This document shows, one piece after another, positions 7,534 through 14,410 of a DNA stretch of 25,510 nucleotides (within the stretch, counting starts at the first letter, position 1; each line of letters starts with the position of its first letter). The stretch spans positions 1-25,510 of the forward strand of contig JBGVOL010000060.1 of the NCBI GenBank assembly GCA_045126475.1, given 5' to 3'. Source of the stretch: SVEL01 sp045126475 (GTDB lineage Bacteria > Bacillota > Clostridia > Lachnospirales > Lachnospiraceae). Below the pieces are notes generated by a model. The model worked only from the letters and a program-made list of their open reading frames with translations, had not been told where the DNA came from and did not search any database. A program made the translations under genes and the position numbers.

Positions 7534-7562
7534 ATTATAATGCAATTAAATTTAATTGTCAA
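7534..7562 (-). promoter_or_regulatory. Perfect-consensus sigma-A promoter of pgsA with palindromic spacer
   Basis: Minus strand: TTGACA (7557-7562), exactly 17 bases, TATAAT (7534-7539). The spacer is almost filled by a perfect 16-base palindrome, CAATTAAATTTAATTG (7543-7558), which runs into the -35 box. This could be an operator that tempers an otherwise very strong promoter. Confidence 0.85.
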
Positions 7563-7587
7563 TTGTGACGCGAATTATAGCCATTGA

Positions 7588-7617
7588 TTGACAAAGGCTG
7601 CAGTGCAAGAGTAAAAT
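7588..7617 (+). promoter_or_regulatory. Sigma-A promoter of the shikimate-kinase-like gene
   Basis: TTGACA (7588-7593), 18-base spacer, TAAAAT (7612-7617), about 37 bases upstream of the start codon. It lies back to back with the pgsA promoter, leaving about 25 bases between the two -35 boxes. Confidence 0.75.
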
Positions 7618-7660
7618 AGGGACGACATATGAGCAACAACTGGGAAAGAAGGACAATGGT

Positions 7661-8161
7661 ATGGAGAACAACAACATTATTTTGATTGGTATGCCGGGCG
7701 TGGGAAAGAGCAGTGTAGGTGTTGTGCTTGCAAAAGTACTGGGATACAGATTCCTTGATTCAGATTTAATAATTCAGGAGCAGGAGGGAAAACTTCTCTG
7801 CGAGATAATGGAAGAAAAAGGCATAGAGGGATTTATGGAAGTGGAGAACAGGGTCAATGCTTCCATAGAATGTGAGCGATGTGTTGTTGCCACTGGTGGA
7901 AGTGCCGTGTATGGGAAAGAGGCCATGGAACATTTAAAAACAATAGGAAAGATGGTATACCTTAAATCTGATTTTGAGACGATAAAGAGCAGACTTGGGG
8001 ATTTGCATACAAGAGGTGTGGTTTTAAGGGAAGGACAGACACTTCTTGATTTGTATAATGAACGTGTACCGTTATATGAGAAATACGCTGATATCACCGT
8101 TGATGAAAGCGGCTGCGGTTCAGTAGGCGAAACTATTTCAAGGCTCATGGAGAAGCTTTGA
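7661..8161 (+). CDS. Shikimate kinase-like P-loop kinase
   Basis: A 166-residue cytoplasmic kinase of the shikimate kinase family. A Walker A loop (GMPGVGKSS, 10-18), the acidic pair DSD (Asp33, Asp35), an ATGGSA segment near 77-82 in place of the usual ATGGG, and ERVPLYEKYADITVD near 134-148 all match the family in order and length. However, the Arg that normally contacts shikimate (GFR-x2-E) is Met here (GFMEVE), and the third Gly of the GGG loop is Ser. Annotation pipelines would call it aroK, but it may belong to a divergent subfamily with another substrate. No other shikimate-pathway gene is nearby. ATG follows AAGAAGGA; it has its own promoter. Confidence 0.78.
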   Translation: MENNNIILIGMPGVGKSSVGVVLAKVLGYRFLDSDLIIQEQEGKLLCEIMEEKGIEGFMEVENRVNASIECERCVVATGGSAVYGKEAMEHLKTIGKMVYLKSDFETIKSRLGDLHTRGVVLREGQTLLDLYNERVPLYEKYADITVDESGCGSVGETISRLMEKL

Positions 8162-8173
8162 AAAAATATTTCA

Positions 8174-8202
8174 TTTACAAATGATAGAAGTTGTACTATA
8201 AT
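8174..8202 (+). promoter_or_regulatory. Sigma-A promoter of murA
   Basis: TTTACA (8174-8179), 17-base spacer, TATAAT (8197-8202). It lies 132 bases before the chosen murA start, so the mRNA has a leader of about 125 bases. The leader includes a 7-base hairpin ATATGGG / CCCATAT (8210-8233 region). Confidence 0.75.
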
Positions 8203-8334
8203 ATCAATGATATGGGTGGATTTGTGCCCATATATATCGTTGAAAAACATTTGTTTTTGATAAATACAGACATAATTAGAGACATTTATATATATATTAA
8301 TAATAGTATTACAATTGAAAAATTGAGGTGTATG

Positions 8335-9627
8335 ATGGAAAAATACATTATTAAAGGTGGAACACCATTGGTTGGAGAGGTTGAAATCAGTGGTGCGAAG
8401 AATGCTGCGCTTGGCATTCTTGCCGCAGCAGTTATGGCAGATGAGACAGTAACAATAGATAACCTTCCAGATGTCAGTGACGTGAATGTATTGATTGATG
8501 CCATATCAGAAGTTGGTGCAATGGTTAGTAGGGAGAGCCGCCACAGCGTGAAAATTAACGGCGGAACCATTACATCTACAAAGGCTGACAATGAATATAT
8601 CAAGAAAATCAGAGCGTCTTATTATCTTCTGGGTGCATTACTCGGAAAATTTAAGAGAGCCGAAGTGCCTCTTCCGGGCGGATGTAATATAGGAAGCAGA
8701 CCAATAGATCAGCATCTTAAAGGCTTCAGGGCTTTAGGTGCCGATATAAAGATAGAGCATGGAATGATTATTGCCCATGCAGAAGAACTTGTGGGAAGTC
8801 ATATTTTCTTTGATGTCGTTTCAGTAGGAGCGACTATCAATGTTATGCTTGCAGCATCTCTTGCAAAAGGAAATACTGTTCTTGAAAATGTTGCAAAAGA
8901 GCCCCATGTAGTAGACCTTGCCAACATGCTTAACAGCATGGGAGCAAATATTAAGGGTGCAGGTACCGACGTGATTCGTATAAAGGGTGTAGAGAAGCTT
9001 CACGGAAGTGAATATTCTGTTATTCCTGACCAGATAGAAGCCGGAACATTTATGCTTGCGGCAGCTATCACAAAGGGAAACGTACTGGTAAAGAATGTTA
9101 TTCCAAAGCATCTTGAGGCCATAACGGCAAAGCTTTACGAAATAGGATGCAGTATAGAAGAATATGATGATTCAGTGCGTGTTATCGGAAATGAAGTAAT
9201 CAGACCGACACATGTAAGGACACTTCCGTATCCCGGATTTCCAACAGATATGCAGCCACAGATGGCAGTTGCACTGGCACTTGCAGACGGAACAAGCACC
9301 GTTACTGAAAATCTTTTTGAGAATAGATTTAAGTATGTTGATGAACTTGCTAAGATGGGTGCGTGTATAAAAGTCGAGGGCAATATTGCGGTTATAGAAG
9401 GTATAAAGAAATATACCGGAGCACAGGTAAGTGCACTTGATTTAAGAGCGGGTGCAGCCCTTGTAATTGCCGGCATGGCGGCCGAAGGATATACAACCAT
9501 TGACAGCGTACACTACATAAAGCGCGGTTATGAGATGCTTGAAAAGAAACTTCAGAAGCTGGGAGCACAGATTGAACTTGTATCGTCTGATAAAGAGCTG
9601 CAGAAGTTTAAGCTGAAGGTTGGATAG
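8335..9627 (+). CDS. murA: UDP-N-acetylglucosamine 1-carboxyvinyltransferase
   Basis: A 430-residue enzyme that transfers enolpyruvate from PEP to UDP-GlcNAc, the first committed cytoplasmic step of peptidoglycan synthesis. KGGTPLVGEVEISGAKNAAL at the N-terminus and the catalytic loop PLPGGCNIGSRP with Cys117 (the phosphoenolpyruvate/fosfomycin cysteine) are clear. PYPGFPTDMQPQ near 300 and the ALDLRAGAALVIAG region near 370 complete the fold. The longer open frame from 8191 is rejected because the -10 box lies at its start; ATG 8335 has GAGG 6 bases upstream (ATG 8332 is too close). Clostridia often have two murA paralogues; which one this is cannot be told. Confidence 0.95.
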   Translation: MEKYIIKGGTPLVGEVEISGAKNAALGILAAAVMADETVTIDNLPDVSDVNVLIDAISEVGAMVSRESRHSVKINGGTITSTKADNEYIKKIRASYYLLGALLGKFKRAEVPLPGGCNIGSRPIDQHLKGFRALGADIKIEHGMIIAHAEELVGSHIFFDVVSVGATINVMLAASLAKGNTVLENVAKEPHVVDLANMLNSMGANIKGAGTDVIRIKGVEKLHGSEYSVIPDQIEAGTFMLAAAITKGNVLVKNVIPKHLEAITAKLYEIGCSIEEYDDSVRVIGNEVIRPTHVRTLPYPGFPTDMQPQMAVALALADGTSTVTENLFENRFKYVDELAKMGACIKVEGNIAVIEGIKKYTGAQVSALDLRAGAALVIAGMAAEGYTTIDSVHYIKRGYEMLEKKLQKLGAQIELVSSDKELQKFKLKVG

Positions 9628-9666
9628 AGTAGTAACGTTACTTAAAAAAATTTTCAAAAAATTATC

Positions 9667-9695
9667 TTGACATAAGTGTTACAAGATAATATTAT
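9667..9695 (+). promoter_or_regulatory. Sigma-A promoter of metK
   Basis: TTGACA (9667-9672), 17-base spacer, TATTAT (9690-9695). Transcription would start near 9702, about 18 bases before the riboswitch P1 helix. Confidence 0.75.
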
Positions 9696-9719
9696 TTAGA
9701 CGTAATTAAATAGGAATTT

Positions 9720-9814
9720 CTCTTATTCAGAGCGGTGGAGATACAAGGATCTGTGAAACCCGGCAACCCCGAAAAGGAAGGTGCCAACCTGAGCGAAGAA
9801 TCGAACAATAAGAG
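9720..9814 (+). ncRNA. SAM-I (S-box) riboswitch aptamer
   Basis: P1 is formed by CTCTTATT (9720-9727) and AATAAGAG (9807-9814), a perfect 8-base pairing. Between them lie the hallmark S-box pieces: AGCGGTGGAG, then TGTGAAACCCGGCAACC, then AAGGTGCCAACCTG. These form the P2 kink-turn, the P3 core and the pseudoknot receptor of SAM-I aptamers. Binding of S-adenosylmethionine should stabilise P1 and allow the downstream terminator to form, turning off metK when its product is abundant. Confidence 0.95.
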
Positions 9815-9837
9815 GATTTGATACCTTGAAGTCGAGT

Positions 9838-9867
9838 CCCCTGCCACACAAAGTGGCGGGGGTTTTT
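9838..9867 (+). terminator. Riboswitch-controlled terminator upstream of metK
   Basis: CCCCTGCCAC (9838-9847), loop ACAAA, GTGGCGGGGG (9853-9862) with one T-G wobble, followed by TTTTT. It is the expression platform of the SAM-I riboswitch and lies 52 bases before the metK start codon. Confidence 0.93.
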
Positions 9868-9919
9868 AAACTTAAAGAGAGATACACTATAAATAATACA
9901 AAGAAAAGGAGAGATACAA

Positions 9920-11107
9920 ATGGAAAAGAGATTATTTACATCTGAATCAGTAACTGAAGGACATCCTGACAAAATCTGTGACGCCGTATCTGATGCCATA
10001 CTCGATGCGCTTATGGAACAGGATCCGATGAGCCGTGTTGCATGTGAGACATTTACTACAACAGGTATTGTTACGGTTATGGGAGAGATAACAACAAAGG
10101 CAAATATTGATATACCTGGTATTGTAAGAGATACCGTAAGAGAGATTGGTTACGTAAGCTCAGAGATGGGATTTGACGCAAATACATGTGCGGTCATGGT
10201 TGCACTTGACAAGCAGTCAGCCGATATAGCAATGGGTGTTGATAAGGCACTTGAGGCAAAAGAGAATACAATGACAGAAACAGAGCTTGATGCAATCGGT
10301 GCCGGAGATCAGGGAATGATGTTCGGATATGCTACAAATGAGACAGAGGAATATATGCCTTACCCTATAGCGCTTGCTCATAAGCTTTCAAAAAAACTTA
10401 CAGAGGTCAGAAAGAACGGAACACTTCCATATCTTCGTCCTGACGGAAAGACACAGGTTACTGTAGAGTATGATGAAAATGGTAAGCCTGAAAGATTAGA
10501 TGCAGTTGTATTATCAACACAGCATTCTGAAAGTGTTTCACAGGAGCAGATTCATGAGGATATTAAGAAGTATGTATTTGATCCGGTACTTCCAAAGGAA
10601 CTCTTAAGTGAGAAGACAAAGTTATTTATCAATCCTACAGGAAGATTTGTTATCGGTGGACCAAACGGTGACGCCGGTCTTACAGGAAGAAAGATTATAG
10701 TAGACACATACGGCGGATATGCACGTCACGGCGGCGGTGCTTTCTCAGGAAAGGATTGTACAAAGGTTGACCGTTCGGCAGCATACGCAGCAAGATATGT
10801 TGCAAAGAATATAGTTGCAGCAGGACTGGCTGATAAGTGTGAGATACAGCTTTCATATGCAATTGGTGTTGCATATCCTACATCTGTCATGGTTGATACA
10901 TTCGGAACAGGTAAGCTTTCAGATGAGAAAATTGTAGAGATTGTAAGAGAGAACTTTGACTTACGTCCGGCAGGAATCATCAAGATGCTTGATTTAAGAA
11001 GACCAATATACAAGCAGACCGCTGCATATGGCCACTTCGGACGCAATGATCTGGATTTACCATGGGAGAAACTGGACAAGGCAGAAGATTTAAAGAAGTA
11101 CTTATAA
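9920..11107 (+). CDS. metK: S-adenosylmethionine synthetase
   Basis: A 395-residue cytoplasmic enzyme that makes S-adenosylmethionine from methionine and ATP. GHPDK (14-18, catalytic His15), GAGDQGMMFGYA (127-138) and GGGAFSGKD (271-279) are intact and in the usual order. The residue after the last motif is Cys280 where Pro is common in other MetK proteins, a conservative oddity. Length is normal. ATG follows AAAGGAG. The gene is monocistronic between its own riboswitch and a terminator that lies inside the next gene. Confidence 0.97.
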   Translation: MEKRLFTSESVTEGHPDKICDAVSDAILDALMEQDPMSRVACETFTTTGIVTVMGEITTKANIDIPGIVRDTVREIGYVSSEMGFDANTCAVMVALDKQSADIAMGVDKALEAKENTMTETELDAIGAGDQGMMFGYATNETEEYMPYPIALAHKLSKKLTEVRKNGTLPYLRPDGKTQVTVEYDENGKPERLDAVVLSTQHSESVSQEQIHEDIKKYVFDPVLPKELLSEKTKLFINPTGRFVIGGPNGDAGLTGRKIIVDTYGGYARHGGGAFSGKDCTKVDRSAAYAARYVAKNIVAAGLADKCEIQLSYAIGVAYPTSVMVDTFGTGKLSDEKIVEIVRENFDLRPAGIIKMLDLRRPIYKQTAAYGHFGRNDLDLPWEKLDKAEDLKKYL

Positions 11108-11109
11108 AA

Positions 11110-11877
11110 TCAACTCAGCAGTTTAAAAATACTATTAGAAGGGATGACCTCAAAGGTCATCTCTTTTTTTGTCATCGGATGAGCAAAGGTCAGTGAACGG
11201 GCACAAAGGGCAACCCCTTTTCTCTGATTGTATTCTTTAGAGAAGGAAGAGTATCTTAAATCACCCCATAAAGGAAAACCTGAATTTGCAAATTGCACAC
11301 GTATCTGATGGTGTCTGCCTGTCAACAGTTCAATGTCCACAAGAGTAAGCACATTACCGTAAACAGATTCAGGGTTATAAAGCGGACTGTCAGAAGTGAG
11401 GTGTATGGTTTTGCTTATGGTGAATCTGAGAGTACACTTTTTAACCTCCTTATGTGAAGCATATTTTTTATCAGATATGTCAACCACATGGGAGGTGTTT
11501 GTTTTTGCTTCGCGGAGAAGATAGTCCTTAAGTGTATATGAGCCGTCTTCGTTTAGTGTTGCGGAAGGTGACTTGACAGTCGATATATCACCGCATAATA
11601 TAGCAGAATATTTTTTTGTAAACTTACGATGAGTTATCTGCTCACTTAATAGTCTGGTAGCTTTCTCATTTTTGCCATAGATGATAACACCCGCAACAGG
11701 CTTGTCCAGACGGTGTACAACGCCGACATACGGCTCTTTAACATTGTTCTTATGAAAATAGTTCATAAGCATGCTCACCATGTCAGGGTCAAATGAACGT
11801 TCCTGTTGTGAAGATACTCCCGGTGCTTTGTGGCAGACTATTATGTCATTGTCTTCGTATAATATATCTAATTTCAT
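11110..11877 (-). CDS. RluA-family RNA pseudouridine synthase
   Basis: A 255-residue enzyme expected to convert specific uridines in rRNA or tRNA to pseudouridine. Motif HRLDKPVAGVIIYGK near 55-69 holds the catalytic Asp; ILYEDNDIIVCHKAPGV near the N-terminus and LLTGRHHQIRVQFA near 185-198 complete the RluA pattern. No N-terminal S4 RNA-binding domain is present, so it is the short class; the RNA site cannot be assigned. ATG follows CGGAG. Its 3' end faces metK with only two bases between stop codons, and its last codons hold the metK terminator hairpin. Confidence 0.9.
   Translation of the reverse strand: MKLDILYEDNDIIVCHKAPGVSSQQERSFDPDMVSMLMNYFHKNNVKEPYVGVVHRLDKPVAGVIIYGKNEKATRLLSEQITHRKFTKKYSAILCGDISTVKSPSATLNEDGSYTLKDYLLREAKTNTSHVVDISDKKYASHKEVKKCTLRFTISKTIHLTSDSPLYNPESVYGNVLTLVDIELLTGRHHQIRVQFANSGFPLWGDLRYSSFSKEYNQRKGVALCARSLTFAHPMTKKEMTFEVIPSNSIFKLLS
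11143..11170 (+). terminator. metK terminator embedded in the pseudouridine synthase gene
   Basis: GATGACCT (11143-11150), loop CAA, AGGTCATC (11154-11161), then TC and seven T. It is oriented for metK but lies inside the antisense coding end of the neighbouring gene, where it encodes part of the segment KKEMTFEVIP. Confidence 0.88.
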
Positions 11878-12009
11878 ATAGGTTCTCCGTAATATAAATT
11901 AATCCGTGTTGTTCTACGATGCTGTTGACAGTCGTTTCATCTGTATTCGTAAAGTATAGCATATATTTTTGTGATGTGTCTATAATATATCAAAAAGGAA
12001 GTGGCGGAT

Positions 12010-13047
12010 ATGATGGTGTTTGCAAACAAAAAAGTAAAGGTTCTGTTGGTTGGAGGGGGTCTGCTTGCGGGTGCTTATGTTGCAATAAAGTACCTGTTGC
12101 CGCTGGTATGGCCATTCATCCTTTCGTATGGTCTTGCGGTGCTTATTTTTCCCGTGGTGAGATTTTTAAGGGACAAGCTCCATTTTCATAAGAACGCGGC
12201 AACAGGACTGACATTGATATTTGCCCTTGGGGGAATCGCTGCGTTGATATCCATATTCGCTTACAAGATAACGGCACAGATAATGGAACTTGCGAAAAAC
12301 TGGCCGTCATATCAGGAGAAGTTTTTGGGATATCTCCATAATATATGCACGTTGGTGGAGAAAACAATTAAGATAGACGGCAACGCCATGTATAACCGGA
12401 TATGTGACAATATCTGCAATGCCATAGACGGATGGCAGAAACAAATAATGCCTGCAATTATGAATAACTCGTTTCAGACACTTATGATATTTATAGATGT
12501 TGTTGTAGTGATTGCACTTACTGTCATGGCTGTTTTTTATATGACAAGAGATATGGATGATATAAGGAAAATAGATGAAAATAATCTGTTTTTTAAAGAA
12601 CTTAACTACTTTAAGGGACTTATGTCAAGAATACTGAGAGCATATATAAGATCCCAGGTTATTATTATGTCCATTGTGGCTGTAATCTGCTGCGTTGGTC
12701 TTGCAGCTGTGGGAAATAATTATTACATGCTTATAGGTATTCTCATAGGAATACTTGATGCGCTTCCGCTTTTTGGAGTGGGAGCGGTAATGGTGCCGTG
12801 GAGCATTGTATATGTGTTTACAGGGGATTATTTTAAGGCGGCGGTTATGTTTACGGTGTTTATGGCATGCTACCTTATAAGAGAGTTTCTTGAACCGAGA
12901 CTTATGGGACAGAGTGTAGGAATGTCACCTATTGCATCATTGGTAAGTATATATGCCGGCTATCAGCTTTTCGGTTTTCTTGGCATGATAGCCGGACCCT
13001 TAATATATGTGTTTGTAAGGGAAGTTATTTCAGGTTATTGTTCATGA
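12010..13047 (+). CDS. AI-2E/YtvI-type multi-pass membrane permease
   Basis: A polytopic protein of 345 residues with the AI-2E transporter (PerM/YtvI) layout: two N-terminal helices (LPLVWPFILSYGLAVLIFPVV), a soluble central segment (about 85-150), then helices with the family motifs LIGILIGILDALPLFGVGAV and FLEPRLMGQSVGMSPIASLVSIYAGYQLFGFLG in two parts near 245-325. In endospore formers YtvI-like members are sporulation membrane proteins, so AI-2 export should not be assumed. Several starts are possible: GTG 12001 is only 1 base from AAGGA, so ATG 12010, 9 bases away, is preferred. Its end overlaps the convergent cca gene by 23 bases. Confidence 0.85.
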   Translation: MMVFANKKVKVLLVGGGLLAGAYVAIKYLLPLVWPFILSYGLAVLIFPVVRFLRDKLHFHKNAATGLTLIFALGGIAALISIFAYKITAQIMELAKNWPSYQEKFLGYLHNICTLVEKTIKIDGNAMYNRICDNICNAIDGWQKQIMPAIMNNSFQTLMIFIDVVVVIALTVMAVFYMTRDMDDIRKIDENNLFFKELNYFKGLMSRILRAYIRSQVIIMSIVAVICCVGLAAVGNNYYMLIGILIGILDALPLFGVGAVMVPWSIVYVFTGDYFKAAVMFTVFMACYLIREFLEPRLMGQSVGMSPIASLVSIYAGYQLFGFLGMIAGPLIYVFVREVISGYCS

Positions 13048-14275
13048 TGGAAACAGCCCGCTCAAGCAGTATGTCGTATTTGTTCAGCGAAGGGTTGTCA
13101 AGAACTTCATCGAACAGGGTATTCAGTATAACACCAAGTTGTTTTCCGGGCTCAATACCATTTGCGATAAGGTCCGCCCCTTTTACGGAGAGGTCTTTCA
13201 TGGATATACAGTCACCGTCTTCTATAATCTCATTGTAGAAAGTCCGGGCAGTCTCTATTTTACTTCCGGTTCCCTCGTACAAACCTGCGTCTGATAATGC
13301 ACACAGGAATGGAAAAAGATAATTGTCAAAAAGCTCTCTGCCGAATTTTACAATCATATGACGAAGACCGGGCTTAAGTTCAGGGAGTGTGGTTCGTGAT
13401 GCCTCTATGAGACGACTGCAGATATCAATGGTGCGGTTGTCAAATTTAAGCTTCTTCAGAACAGTACCCGGATGAGATTCATACAGCATAAGTGCAGACC
13501 AGCGAAGATAGTGGTCTTCGGGAAGAGATTTCATGAGCCGCACGATATTATTATAGATTGTACAGTCTGATGAGATAAGGGAATCTGCGCTTTCAAATAT
13601 ATAATTGTTAAGTCCGAATAATTGGACAAGCTTAATCCGCCCAGGATGGGCTGAAGTAATAAGTTTGTCCAATTCTGTCTGTATTCGTTCCTTGCTTATT
13701 TTGACAAGAGTTGGAGCCAATTCCTCAATAGCTTCGCAGGTATCATCACTGATGGTAAAGTCAAGCTGGGCACTGAAACGCAGTGCACGTAAAATACGAA
13801 GAGCATCTTCGGTAAAACGCTCTCTTGCAGCACGTACACATCTTATGATTTTATTATTTAAGTCTTCTATCCCATTAAACTCATCAACTACACCGGCACG
13901 ATGATTGTACGCCATGGCATTGATGGTGAAGTCACGCCTTTTTAAATCCTCCACGAGATTACTTGTAAAGATGACCTCTTCAGGGTGTCGCCCATCGACA
14001 TATTCACCGTCTATACGGTATGTGGTGACTTCATATCCTGTTTTTCCAATCATAACAGTTACGGTACCATGTTTAATTCCGGTATCTATGGTACGGGAAA
14101 AAAGAGATTTAACCTGAGCGGGATTTGCAGATGTGGTTATGTCCCAGTCATGAGGTGTTCTTCCCATGATTGCATCCCTTACACATCCTCCCACCGCATA
14201 GGCTTCATATCCGCTTTCCTCAAGAATATTTATGATATGTGCCACATTTTCAGGTATGTTAATTATTGCACCCAT
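13025..14275 (-). CDS. cca: CCA tRNA nucleotidyltransferase
   Basis: A 416-residue class II nucleotidyltransferase that adds or repairs the 3' CCA end of tRNAs without a template. Catalytic GGCVRD (29-34), the metal-binding DWD (43-45), RRDFTINAMAY (113-123) and KERIQTEL (195-202) are intact. No HD phosphohydrolase motif is seen in the C-terminal half, so it looks like the Gram-positive CCA-adding type, though poly(A) polymerase homologues look similar. ATG follows GAGGAG. The gene converges on and overlaps the AI-2E-type gene; no terminator lies between them. Confidence 0.92.
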   Translation of the reverse strand: MGAIINIPENVAHIINILEESGYEAYAVGGCVRDAIMGRTPHDWDITTSANPAQVKSLFSRTIDTGIKHGTVTVMIGKTGYEVTTYRIDGEYVDGRHPEEVIFTSNLVEDLKRRDFTINAMAYNHRAGVVDEFNGIEDLNNKIIRCVRAARERFTEDALRILRALRFSAQLDFTISDDTCEAIEELAPTLVKISKERIQTELDKLITSAHPGRIKLVQLFGLNNYIFESADSLISSDCTIYNNIVRLMKSLPEDHYLRWSALMLYESHPGTVLKKLKFDNRTIDICSRLIEASRTTLPELKPGLRHMIVKFGRELFDNYLFPFLCALSDAGLYEGTGSKIETARTFYNEIIEDGDCISMKDLSVKGADLIANGIEPGKQLGVILNTLFDEVLDNPSLNKYDILLERAVSIMNNNLK

Positions 14276-14346
14276 TTTGTGTCTCCTCTTCTTATTATAT
14301 GAATTAAGTGTACAACGCTACGCATTTTAGTACAAGAAAAATTTAG

Positions 14347-14374
14347 TTATATTTATCAAAATTAATCATAGGAT
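14347..14374 (+). promoter_or_regulatory. Candidate sigma-E (mother-cell sporulation) promoter for the cotS-like gene
   Basis: TTATATT (14347-14353), 13-base spacer, CATAGGAT (14367-14374). It agrees with the sigma-E pattern ATATT then CATA-n3-T known from Bacillus. It lies 36 bases before the start of a spore-coat-type gene, and no good sigma-A promoter is seen there. Confidence 0.6.
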
Positions 14375-14410
14375 AGAGTAAAGCGTCAGGGATATGGAGG
14401 TACAGCCGGA

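Noticed and set aside
7487..7534. Longer start of pgsA at 7534
   Set aside because: The -10 box TATAAT covers that start codon, so it would lie upstream of the transcript start; ATG 7486 has a good ribosome site.
8191..8334. Longer N-terminal extension of murA (48 extra residues)
   Set aside because: The extension begins at the -10 box of the murA promoter and its residues do not look like MurA; ATG 8335 has a proper ribosome site.
8744..8765. GCCGATAT inside murA, resembling a sigma-D -10 box
   Set aside because: The nearest TAAA is 18, not 15, bases upstream, and the bases simply encode GADIK; there is no gene start downstream that needs it.
9631..9642. Perfect palindrome AGTAACGTTACT just after murA, followed by an A-run
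   Set aside because: As a hairpin it could have only a 4-base stem with a 4-base loop, and the run is A rather than T on this strand, so it is not a convincing murA terminator.
11925..11960. TTGACA upstream of the AI-2E-type gene as a promoter
   Set aside because: No -10 box is present at 16-18 bases; the nearest candidates are at 13, 19 or 24 bases.
13605..14302. Plus-strand open frames opposite cca
   Set aside because: They are shadows of a strongly conserved minus-strand gene and show no family motif or ribosome site.
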